IMG/VR virus record: IMGVR_UViG_3300032134_000014
Location: 1-27,856 of that record
Strand: one strand, 5' to 3'
From: a virus
DNA: 27,856 bases
The notes under the pieces are model-generated. The model was not told the origin of the DNA. It did not search any database and saw only the letters and a program-made list of their open reading frames with translations. The position numbers were made by a program, and so were the translations under genes. Shown piece by piece: positions 16,588 through 24,398 of this stretch (its first letter is position 1; each line of letters starts with the position of its first letter).

Positions 16588-18036
16588 ATGAGTTTGCAAA
16601 AATATGTTCGGCAACTTAAGCCACGAACAGAAAATTACATTCCGCCGATAGATAAGGTTCAGAATCTTCTTGAATCCGCTAAAGGTATCAATATAGAAGT
16701 ATTACAAAAAGAATTACCTCGTTCTAATATATTACGATCTCAAGTTCTTTTTGATGCTATAAAAAACCAAACTCCATTAAAAACCACCAAAGGATCAGTA
16801 ACCTTAAACTGGATATCTGATGTTGATAGAATTGCTGCTGAGAGTGGTGATTATTCCTCTGCTTTTGAAAGTCGGCCATCACGATATAAACCAGCATTTG
16901 TTACCGATAAAGGTGATAAAATTAAACTTAATGATATTTTAAAAACTGATGCATTTGGTGGTGGTAAAGGTTCTGGTGGTGGAGCGGAACAAACAGGTTT
17001 AATGGAATGTGCCCAGTGTATCTATGCAGCTGCAATATTCAGTGGAGTAAAGTTAACAGAGGGGGATGAACTTGATGCATCGTCTTGGGGAACATACAGT
17101 TCTTCATTTGATATAGACGAATCCCTAGATGCAATCGCAGATGGATTTTCACAAGCATGGATGGACTCCAGTATTTTAATTGGCAATCAACTAAAGAAAA
17201 ATATAAAAGGTACAAACTATACTTGGCATAGAGGTTCTACCTTTGTTAAAGAAATAGAGGAAAAGTTTAAGAATTTAAATAAAGCAGAGAAACCTAAACC
17301 ATTTTCCAATATTAATAAATGGACTCCTGCTGATATATGGGCAGTAAAAAATGGGAAAACTTTTGATTTTAATCAATTTTCATCTTTGGGCGAATTTACT
17401 AACGAATTAAAAGAATTATACGATAGTGGAGATTTAATTGGTATTTCCTTGAAGTTTGTCTCTAGAAGTGTTACAGTAGAAGAGAAAAATATAACTGGAT
17501 TTATTAGACGGCCAGTAAAATATGGCGGTTACGAGAAACCGAAGGATTTTTTCAGTTCAAAGGATTTGTATATTTTATTGGGAAAACAAAGGATGCAACT
17601 AAGAACTTTTTCTCCTGTATCAAGTTGGCAGGGAGAATCTAAGGGAACAGCAGCTGCAGCTGGTAAGATAGGCGGTGGTGTGTTAGAATCTATCATGATT
17701 AAAAATAGCACTTTAACAAAATTCCCTTATACTAATGCCCAATTGAAGACATTAGCTACAAAACCGACACCAGCATTTTTGGATGAAATGTATGAGATGT
17801 ATGTAGGATTAGTATCAGGTACAGCAGACCCTAAAAATAAATGGGTTAAAAAAGCAAGTGCAAAAACGATTGGTCGAGTAAGTGGAGCAGATTGGAGATT
17901 TTCTAAGTTTAGAAGTATGTTCTTTGTTGCACAGTTAGAAGACAATAAACGCATAGCAGATAAAGTATGCGACAACATTGCAGCATATTCTTTGTCTGCA
18001 TCTGACGATGCTGCTCCTCATGTGGTGTACAAATGA
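16588..18036 (+). CDS. Unknown late protein, 482 residues
   Basis: First gene after the late promoter, with a good GGAG ribosome site. I do not recognise a named family. It has a Gly-rich loop (A-F-G-G-G-K-G-S-G-G-G-A-E-Q) at about residues 127-140, then K-W-T-P-A-D-I-W-A-V-K near 249-259 and L-I-G-I-S-L-K-F near 289-296. The last two, an acidic residue followed by a strand ending in I-S-L-K, resemble the D...K pattern of PD-(D/E)xK nuclease-like folds, which is only a hypothesis. A second G-K-I-G-G-G-V motif lies in the C-terminal third. No signal peptide or membrane segment. ATGA overlap with the next gene links it to the internal-protein set; a virion protein is likely. Confidence 0.75.
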   Translation: MSLQKYVRQLKPRTENYIPPIDKVQNLLESAKGINIEVLQKELPRSNILRSQVLFDAIKNQTPLKTTKGSVTLNWISDVDRIAAESGDYSSAFESRPSRYKPAFVTDKGDKIKLNDILKTDAFGGGKGSGGGAEQTGLMECAQCIYAAAIFSGVKLTEGDELDASSWGTYSSSFDIDESLDAIADGFSQAWMDSSILIGNQLKKNIKGTNYTWHRGSTFVKEIEEKFKNLNKAEKPKPFSNINKWTPADIWAVKNGKTFDFNQFSSLGEFTNELKELYDSGDLIGISLKFVSRSVTVEEKNITGFIRRPVKYGGYEKPKDFFSSKDLYILLGKQRMQLRTFSPVSSWQGESKGTAAAAGKIGGGVLESIMIKNSTLTKFPYTNAQLKTLATKPTPAFLDEMYEMYVGLVSGTADPKNKWVKKASAKTIGRVSGADWRFSKFRSMFFVAQLEDNKRIADKVCDNIAAYSLSASDDAAPHVVYK

Positions 18037-18980
18037 AAACCTTTAAAGAGTTATATGAGGCCTTAGATTTTGCTCCTACGCATTCATTAAGTTTATCGGA
18101 ACTTATTTTTACTCATGCAATGGGCGGGCAAGATATGTCCGATACTTCCTGGGTAAGAGGTGGTCCCGGTTCGTCAGCTAATAGTATGTGGTTGCCTCTA
18201 TCTGGTTCCATGTTTAAAAGAATATTCCCGAAAGAAGTTAGAGCAACAGTTTTTCATGTAACAAGAATGTCTAATTTTGAGCAGCTGTATTCAATCCAAA
18301 ACTCAAGGCGTTCCATATCTGCATTTACAAATATGGATAGGCAACCGATTTATAGAGGCATTCAAGGTGGCAGTGGTCTTGTCGTTGAAGTGGATGGAAA
18401 CATTCTTGCAGCAGCCAGAGAAGACCTTATGTCTATTCCCGAAACATCTGGTAGAAGGATGATGGCGTTCAATTGGTTTAGAGGCCCGTGGGGTTCAGAC
18501 GATGTAAAGAAAATGCAAAAAGGACTTGAAATATTATTGAAAGTATTAATCAAAAAATATGGAAAGTCGTTTGATGGAGATGAACCAAAAGGTAAAGATG
18601 ATTTTGAAAAATGGATGTACATGCATGGGACGTATAAAAATTCTAAAGTAAAAAATGTTGGTAGAATAATGCAATCACTTATAAAGGATTATTTGGATGG
18701 TGTTGAAAAAGTATTCAAACAAAATTCCAAACAGGTTCAAAATGTATTGACTCGTTATATGCAACGCCGCAAAACTGATGATAACTGGGATGAGATTGTA
18801 ACTGATGATTTTGAAATCAAAAAGGTATGGATAATTGAAGATTCAGATGAGCTAACGCCTGGTGATGCTGAAGAATTTAAAACTAATATATCATTTACAA
18901 AGTTGCCAGTTGAGATTACTAATGCCCAGAAGATGGAAGCACATGTAAGAGATGTTGCGAAGAAGGCTACAGGTGGGTAA
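18033..18980 (+). CDS. Putative head-packaged protein with capsid-targeting peptide; ADP-ribosyltransferase-like?
   Basis: Protein of 315 residues starting M-K-T-F-K-E-L-Y-E-A. This copies the T4 internal-protein capsid-targeting peptide (M-K-T-Y-Q-E-F-I-x-E-A), which gp21 cuts after [LI]-x-E, here L-Y-E before Ala 10. The body has T-V-F-H-V-T at about 72-77, S-I-S-A-F-T at about 94-99, and V-V-E-V-D-G-N, then S-G-R-R-M-M-A-F-N-W. The His-strand, Ser-x-Ser strand and Glu order recalls ADP-ribosyltransferases, and T4 packages and injects the ADP-ribosyltransferase Alt, but I cannot confirm the fold. The C-terminal third is charged and probably helical. Overlaps the previous gene by ATGA and lies 2 bases before the next. 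Confidence 0.6.
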   Translation: MKTFKELYEALDFAPTHSLSLSELIFTHAMGGQDMSDTSWVRGGPGSSANSMWLPLSGSMFKRIFPKEVRATVFHVTRMSNFEQLYSIQNSRRSISAFTNMDRQPIYRGIQGGSGLVVEVDGNILAAAREDLMSIPETSGRRMMAFNWFRGPWGSDDVKKMQKGLEILLKVLIKKYGKSFDGDEPKGKDDFEKWMYMHGTYKNSKVKNVGRIMQSLIKDYLDGVEKVFKQNSKQVQNVLTRYMQRRKTDDNWDEIVTDDFEIKKVWIIEDSDELTPGDAEEFKTNISFTKLPVEITNAQKMEAHVRDVAKKATGG

Positions 18981-18982
18981 TA

Positions 18983-20224
18983 ATGATAAGCTTTAGAGAA
19001 CTAACAGAAGACAAAGGTGGCAAAAATCTTCATCTTGAGCATCTAGAGGATGAGATCATCAACTATGGTGTAGATGGTGGACGTGCTGCTCTTAACTTCC
19101 TACGCTCACTTAGAGATATGATGGCGGGTGCAAGTCGGTCTTCTGTAAACATGACAGTAAAGTGGGATGGGGCTCCTGCTATATTTGCTGGTATAGACCC
19201 CGACGATGGTAAATTTTTTGTTGCAAAGAAAAGTGTCTTTAACGTATCCCCTAAATTATATAAGACAGAAGCAGAAATTGATGCAGATTTATCGGGAGCG
19301 CTGAATGCAAAGTTTAAAGTCGCACTTAAAGAATTTTCCAAGTTGGGTATCAAAGGAGTACTCCAAGGCGATCTCATGTTCACGGATGATGTGGAAACAT
19401 CGACTATTAACGGCAATGGGTATCTTACTTTTCAGCCTAACACTATTGTTTATGCTATACCTGATAATTCTGAATTAGCAAAAACTATTAAAAAAGCAAA
19501 GGTCGGTATTGTCTGGCATACCACATACACAGGTGATGCATTACAGGACATGAAAGCATCCTTTGGTGCAAACATATCTTCACTGAGAAAACCATCAAGC
19601 GTATGGATGGATGACGCAACATACAAAGATGTGTCTGGTAGGGCAACATTTAATGCAGCAGAGACAGAGAAAATTACTGCAACACTATCACAAGTTGGTA
19701 CTACCTTTAGAAAAATTCATGCGGGTCAACTAAACTCATTTCTTAAATTACAACAAAGTATGACAGGAGCTCTTGCCGGGGCATCATTAAAGACATATAA
19801 TAATAGCATGGTTCGTGCTGGTGAGAAAATAACAAATCCTATGTCACATGCCAAAGGATATGAGGCTTGGGTTTGGGATTCTATTCAGAAACAGATTGAT
19901 AAGGCAAAGAGTGAGCCGGGTAAGGATAAGTATAGAAATATTCAAAAAGAATATGTGAGAGAAGTAAAAAAATACACAAGAAATTTAATACAAATTATTA
20001 CATTTCAGAATCTACTTGTTGACGCCAAAATGCAAATAGTCAAAAAACTAAATAGTGTTAAGGGATTGACTGATACATTCATCAAGACCACAAATGGATT
20101 TAAGGTAACTAATCCCGAAGGGTTTGTTGCTATTGACAGAATAAGTGGTGGCGCTGTTAAACTTGTAGACCGCATGGAGTTCTCGTATAACAACTTCACC
20201 GCAATAAAGGCATGGGACAAATGA
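18983..20224 (+). CDS. Nucleotidyltransferase/ligase-like protein (KxDG) with capsid-targeting-like start
   Basis: Protein of 413 residues starting M-I-S-F-R-E-L-T-E-D, again fitting the capsid-targeting pattern with L-T-E as the likely cut. Near the N-terminus is V-K-W-D-G-A-P-A-I-F at about 59-68: K-x-D-G is motif I of ATP-dependent DNA/RNA ligases, where the Lys takes AMP. Downstream F-F-V-A-K-K-S (78-84), V-L-Q-G-D-L-M-F (126-133, like motif III) and V-G-I-V-W-H-T (174-180, like motif IV) follow in the right order. The C-terminal half is helical and unfamiliar. I infer a covalent nucleotidyltransferase-superfamily member packaged in the head, perhaps to seal or modify nucleic acid early in infection. 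Proteins with this KWDG segment occur in marine T4-like phages as hypotheticals. Confidence 0.6.
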   Translation: MISFRELTEDKGGKNLHLEHLEDEIINYGVDGGRAALNFLRSLRDMMAGASRSSVNMTVKWDGAPAIFAGIDPDDGKFFVAKKSVFNVSPKLYKTEAEIDADLSGALNAKFKVALKEFSKLGIKGVLQGDLMFTDDVETSTINGNGYLTFQPNTIVYAIPDNSELAKTIKKAKVGIVWHTTYTGDALQDMKASFGANISSLRKPSSVWMDDATYKDVSGRATFNAAETEKITATLSQVGTTFRKIHAGQLNSFLKLQQSMTGALAGASLKTYNNSMVRAGEKITNPMSHAKGYEAWVWDSIQKQIDKAKSEPGKDKYRNIQKEYVREVKKYTRNLIQIITFQNLLVDAKMQIVKKLNSVKGLTDTFIKTTNGFKVTNPEGFVAIDRISGGAVKLVDRMEFSYNNFTAIKAWDK

Positions 20225-20601
20225 AGAATTTTAAAGACTTCTATGAAGCTGTTGCGTCTGTTTTGCAACGAAAAAAACTTGCTCGGCGCATGTCAAAGAT
20301 GGCTAGAATGCCTGCCATTAAAATGAAAAAGAAGCGTGCTGCATTAAGAATGCGTACTCCTGGCAAATTAGCTCTCCTTGCAAGAAAGAAAACTATTCAA
20401 TCATTTAGAGATAAATTTTATCCTACCTATGGTGGGATGTCTTTGCAGCAACGAGTTATTGTAGACAATAAAATCATGCAGAAGTATGGTAAAAAGATAG
20501 ACAAGGTTTCTAAGAAACTTCTTATGAAACTTAAAAAGACTGAATTGGAAAGAGTGAAGAAGGCAAGAGCTTCAGTAAAACTAAAGATGCAAGAGAAATA
20601 A
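20221..20601 (+). CDS. Very basic internal-head-type protein with capsid-targeting peptide
   Basis: Protein of 126 residues. The ATG at 20221 overlaps the previous TGA (ATGA) and gives M-K-N-F-K-D-F-Y-E-A, the capsid-targeting pattern; the in-frame ATG at 20212 would hide it behind three residues and is rejected. After the likely cut at F-Y-E before Ala, about one residue in three is Lys or Arg (38 of 116 by my count), with few acidic residues. That composition fits a DNA-binding, charge-neutralising internal protein packed with the genome, like the small basic T4 internal proteins IPI-IPIII. No domain is recognised. Confidence 0.7.
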   Translation: MKNFKDFYEAVASVLQRKKLARRMSKMARMPAIKMKKKRAALRMRTPGKLALLARKKTIQSFRDKFYPTYGGMSLQQRVIVDNKIMQKYGKKIDKVSKKLLMKLKKTELERVKKARASVKLKMQEK

Positions 20602-20604
20602 AAA

Positions 20605-23600
20605 ATGCGTAAATTTAGAGATTTGGTAGAGGCAAAAGAAACTATTGTTTTTGCCTTTGGTCGTTTTAATCCACCTACAACTGGCCATGAGAAATTGATT
20701 CAAAAAACTGCTTCAGTTGCTGGGTCTAATCCTTTTCGCATTTATCCATCTTTTACCACCAATCCTAAGAAAGACCCTCTTCCTCATTCTATTAAAGTAG
20801 CATATATGAGAAAGATGTTTAAGAAGTATGCGAAAAATATCATTGCAGATAATGACGCAAAAACAGCAATACACATAGCAGAAAAACTCTATAATGAAGG
20901 GTTTAAGAATCTGGTTATGGTTGCTGGTTCTGATCGTATCAAAGAGTTTTCTACACTTCTAAACAGATATAACGATGCACCAGATAAGAAGGGAAATCAA
21001 CTCTTTAAGTTTGATTCTGTTAATGTTGTGTCTGCTGGAGAACGTGATCCTGATGCCGAGGGTGTAGAAGGTATGTCTGCATCTAAAATGAGAGCTGCTG
21101 CTTCTGATGGAGATATGGATTCATTTTTACAGGGAGTTCCTTCTGGATTTGCTGATGGTAAGAAACTCTATAGAAATGTTCGCAAGTATATGGGTATTCG
21201 TGAAGAGCGTGACATGGGTGATATGAATAATTATGAAGAACTACGAGACGCATATCTTACAGGTAAGGTCTGGAATGTAGGTGATGTTGTAGAAGCTAAT
21301 GGGATTGTTGGTGAGATTGTTCGCAAGGGTACGAATTATCTTTCGTTAGTATCAGAGGATGGTAAGGTTCATAAAGCATGGTTGCATGAGATTAATGAAG
21401 GTGTAAAAGATTTGCCGCCTCATTTGCAGAAGCTAGTTAAGCAGTTGGAAAAGAAAGAAAAGGAACTAGAGAAAAAGGGATTGAAGGTCAAAACTTTTAT
21501 CTATAACCCAGATACAGGAAAGCCTGATATTGAACTTGGTGAAGAAGTTGAGCTTGATGAAATTGCTCGTTTCTTGGCAAGACCTCTTACGCCGTATGCT
21601 GCTGCCGCCGGCAGGTATGCTGGCCGAGCTATAAAGAAATATTTTTCCAAGGCGGATGCTAAACCTAAAACTCATAAGGGCCCAGGTAAACCTGGGCAAA
21701 GTAAACAATGGAAACCATATAAGAAAGGCCAGGCTAAGAAAGAATTTGATGAAATCGAAACTCAACTTCAGAGTAAAGGCACACCAAAAGATGTAAAAGT
21801 TAAATTAAAAAAATTAAATACTCCTGCTAAATTAGATGCTGCAGCCGCTAGAGGTAAGGAAATAAAAGTATCGCCTGCTCATTCTCGTCGTCTTGGAAAT
21901 ACTGGACAAACACCTACAAAGGGCCCAGGAGCTTTAGAAAAACCAAAGGTAGATAGAGTATCTAAACAATTGGACCCCGGCGGTTCAGGTGCAGAAAAAC
22001 CTTTAGCCATAGATAGGGGCCCAGGAAAAGCTCCGTGGGTGTTAGGTGGAAATACACGGTTGCGAGTTAGTGCAGATAAATTACAGCAGAATACGCCAGT
22101 GAGAGTGATAAAAAATGAATTTAAATTGGAAGAAGTTGAGCTTGATGAAGGAAAAAAAGAATCATATCCAGTACGGCAGTTAATTGATCCTAAAAAAGAG
22201 GTGCTGGTTGTCAAGAAGAATAGTGTCATTGTTATTGATAAGATTAACCAAGACTATTATTTGAAAAAGGGTTGGTCACTTGCTGAAGAAGATGTGCTTG
22301 ATGAAAGAAATTACAAATTAGAATATGCGAATTACCAAGGTAGACCAGAACAGATTGAACGGCGCTCTTCTAGGAACAAAGCTCGGAGGGCAATGGGTGA
22401 TAAAGCAGTTAAGGGTATGGACGTTGGGCATATTGATAATGATCCTATGAACAATGATCCCAGTAATTTGGGCAACGAAGACCCATCTGAGAATCGTAGA
22501 GAGCCACGGTTGAGAGAAGATAAACTTAATGAGGAGTGGTGGAATAAGGTATTTGCAAAAATTAGTCAGATGAGTCATCCTAAATCTTATGGAAAAATGA
22601 TCCAAGATTATGCTGAACTAATGAAACAAGACAAATATAGAAAGCATCCAAATATGGCTGCTGATAAAATTGCTCGTGAATATGGTGGAGTTGGTGGCAG
22701 AGAATTTATTAAGTATATTAATAAATTGGTTGCTAAGAAGATACTTCCTCAAGAGCTGAAGGCAGAGTACGAAATGGAGAATACTATCATGTTTACATTC
22801 AAAGAATTTGTGGATGAAATACAAGAAGATACGAAACAACAGGCACCAATCGGTGATCCGCCTCTAGGTGTTACTAAAAGCCAATGGGCTAATCCTGCTG
22901 TTCGAAAAATTATTAGAGATAAGGGTGTTATGTCTAAAGGGCCAAATGATAAGGTTGATGCTAAAACAACACCACCGCCAAAAGCAGAAATTAAACCATC
23001 TGCTCCAGCCGCAAAGCCTGAAAAAGTTAAAGCACCAGTTGCTAAAACAGCACCACCGCCAAAAACAGAAATTAAACCATCTGCTCCAGCCGCAAAGCCT
23101 GGCAAAGTTAAAGCAACTGCTGCTAATACAAGAAATTATGACAAAACCCTTGCAATACAGAAAAGACTTATTGCACAAGGTGCTAAGATTAAAGCAGATG
23201 GACTTATGGGTCCAAACACTAGAGCTGCTATGAAAAAGTTTGGGTCTAAACCTGTTAGTCCTAAGAAAACTACAGTTCCAAAATCTACTGCTCCAGTGCC
23301 ATCCATGCCAAAAGTACCAGTTAAAAAGGTAGAGGCAAAACCTTTAGCGCCACCGCCCAAAACTAAACATGATGTTTCTACAAGAGCAGGAAGACGGAGC
23401 TGGTATAATGCAAGGGTGGAAAGGGCTAGAAAAGCAGGACATCCAAATCCAACCATGTATGCTTCACAAGCTGCACTTGAAACTGGTTGGGGCAAATCAA
23501 AATCAGCTAAAGGTAATTTAGTTGGAATGAAGGCTCGCAAAGACCAAGCTGGTGAAACAAAAAGTCATACAGAATATGTTAAAGGCAAAAAAGTAAAAGG

Positions 23601-24366
23601 AACTGGTCGTTTTGCAAAATTTGGTTCTGAAGCGGGTGGTATTGCACAGCATGGTAAAGAATGGAAAGGCGGATTAACAAAATCTGGTGGTCGTAAATAT
23701 GCAACTGATCCAGATTATGAGAAAAAGATTGCAGCTATTACCAAAGGTTATGGTACTAAATCTATCACCGATTCATTTGGTGTTAACGAAGACCAAGTTG
23801 TATCAAGAAAAGTATCAGATACGGGTGCTAAAACAACAAAATTTAAAAGTGGAGCAACTGCAACAACTGATGCCGGTGGTACTGTTCATAGAAGCGCAAC
23901 AGGTCAGCAGACAAAGCATGTATCCCCAAGAATAGGTGGAGTGCGAACTACTACTAGACCTTCTGTTGCAGCAGGGCCAGGGCCTCGTGGAGTAACAAAA
24001 ACACAGGATTATAAAGGTAAAGTAAGGGGTGCGAATGTTGATCTGACCGTTGGGCCCGCCGGAAAAGCTAAAAGGTTAACTACACAATCGAAAGATGTGA
24101 AAGTAAGTGCTACACCAAAGCAAGCAACCGTAAAGGTTGGCCCGGCTAGTGTTACTCGTAAAATTACAAAAGAAGAAATGACTTTTAAAGATTTTGTAAA
24201 TCAAATACAAAAGGGCCCTATTAAAGAAGTTCTTGCTAAAGATGCAGATATGGGGGATTATATCGATGATTTCGCTAAATCTGATGCACCACAATTCAAA
24301 GGCAAGTCTAAGGAAAAACGTAAAGAGATGGCAATTGCTGCTTACTATGCGAAGAAGGAAAGTTAA
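20605..24366 (+). CDS. Head polyprotein: cytidylyltransferase-like, HNH-like, peptidoglycan-binding and glucosaminidase domains
   Basis: Protein of 1253 residues starting M-R-K-F-R-D-L-V-E-A (capsid-targeting pattern, cut after L-V-E). Residues ~11-196 are a cytidylyltransferase/NMN-adenylyltransferase fold: G-R-F-N-P-P-T-T-G-H at 19-28 and M-S-A-S-K-M-R at 157-163. A small SH3/KOW-like part follows (~210-265). E-E-V-E-L-D-E cut-site motifs lie at 313-319 and 509-515, and E-E-D-V-L-D-E at 561-567. Residues ~569-639 look HNH-like (G-H-I-D-N-D with His ~609, then N-D-P-S-N-L and S-E-N-R-R-E). After a Pro/Ala repeat, ~841-880 is a peptidoglycan-binding domain (D-G-L-M-G-P-N-T-R-A-A-M) and ~923-1048 a FlgJ/GH73-type glucosaminidase (Q-A-A-L-E-T-G-W-G-K-S, Glu ~959). 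I infer a packaged polyprotein cut by the prohead protease, with one module attacking the cell wall. Confidence 0.8.
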   Translation: MRKFRDLVEAKETIVFAFGRFNPPTTGHEKLIQKTASVAGSNPFRIYPSFTTNPKKDPLPHSIKVAYMRKMFKKYAKNIIADNDAKTAIHIAEKLYNEGFKNLVMVAGSDRIKEFSTLLNRYNDAPDKKGNQLFKFDSVNVVSAGERDPDAEGVEGMSASKMRAAASDGDMDSFLQGVPSGFADGKKLYRNVRKYMGIREERDMGDMNNYEELRDAYLTGKVWNVGDVVEANGIVGEIVRKGTNYLSLVSEDGKVHKAWLHEINEGVKDLPPHLQKLVKQLEKKEKELEKKGLKVKTFIYNPDTGKPDIELGEEVELDEIARFLARPLTPYAAAAGRYAGRAIKKYFSKADAKPKTHKGPGKPGQSKQWKPYKKGQAKKEFDEIETQLQSKGTPKDVKVKLKKLNTPAKLDAAAARGKEIKVSPAHSRRLGNTGQTPTKGPGALEKPKVDRVSKQLDPGGSGAEKPLAIDRGPGKAPWVLGGNTRLRVSADKLQQNTPVRVIKNEFKLEEVELDEGKKESYPVRQLIDPKKEVLVVKKNSVIVIDKINQDYYLKKGWSLAEEDVLDERNYKLEYANYQGRPEQIERRSSRNKARRAMGDKAVKGMDVGHIDNDPMNNDPSNLGNEDPSENRREPRLREDKLNEEWWNKVFAKISQMSHPKSYGKMIQDYAELMKQDKYRKHPNMAADKIAREYGGVGGREFIKYINKLVAKKILPQELKAEYEMENTIMFTFKEFVDEIQEDTKQQAPIGDPPLGVTKSQWANPAVRKIIRDKGVMSKGPNDKVDAKTTPPPKAEIKPSAPAAKPEKVKAPVAKTAPPPKTEIKPSAPAAKPGKVKATAANTRNYDKTLAIQKRLIAQGAKIKADGLMGPNTRAAMKKFGSKPVSPKKTTVPKSTAPVPSMPKVPVKKVEAKPLAPPPKTKHDVSTRAGRRSWYNARVERARKAGHPNPTMYASQAALETGWGKSKSAKGNLVGMKARKDQAGETKSHTEYVKGKKVKGTGRFAKFGSEAGGIAQHGKEWKGGLTKSGGRKYATDPDYEKKIAAITKGYGTKSITDSFGVNEDQVVSRKVSDTGAKTTKFKSGATATTDAGGTVHRSATGQQTKHVSPRIGGVRTTTRPSVAAGPGPRGVTKTQDYKGKVRGANVDLTVGPAGKAKRLTTQSKDVKVSATPKQATVKVGPASVTRKITKEEMTFKDFVNQIQKGPIKEVLAKDADMGDYIDDFAKSDAPQFKGKSKEKRKEMAIAAYYAKKES
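21550..21648 (+). repeat. Duplicated small-residue helix segment, copy 1 (other copy 26478-26580)
   Basis: Codes V-E-L-D-E-I-A-R-F-L-A-R-P-L-T-P-Y-A-A-A and then A-G-R-Y-A-G-R-A-I-K-K. The second copy, in the gene at 24399, reads E-L-D-E-F-A-R-L-V-A-R-P-L-V-P-Y-A-A-A-A then G-T-A-A-G-Q-A-I-R-K. Both begin at an L-D-E site, so cutting would release this segment at a new N-terminus. The A/G-rich stretch could form a tightly packed or membrane-associated helix. Confidence 0.75.
22963..23124 (+). repeat. Two-copy 81-base in-frame tandem repeat (Pro/Ala/Lys linker)
   Basis: Units at 22963-23043 and 23044-23124, each 27 codons, differ at only a few bases. They code K-T-[TA]-P-P-P-K-x-E-I-K-P-S-A-P-A-A-K-P followed by a Lys/Val/Ala tail, a flexible linker in front of the peptidoglycan-binding domain. 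The two halves are similar enough to suggest a recent duplication. Confidence 0.9.
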
Positions 24367-24398
24367 AAAACCTAAATACTATAAAATAGGATAAAAAA

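Noticed and set aside
20212-20220. ATG at 20212 as the start of the basic protein
   Set aside because: The ATG at 20221 makes an ATGA overlap and puts the capsid-targeting pattern exactly at the N-terminus, as in its neighbours.
24380-24388. TATAAAATA before the 24399 gene as a second late promoter
   Set aside because: It has one extra A compared with TATAAATA, and the expected transcription start would fall after the AGG ribosome site at 24388-24390, leaving almost no leader.
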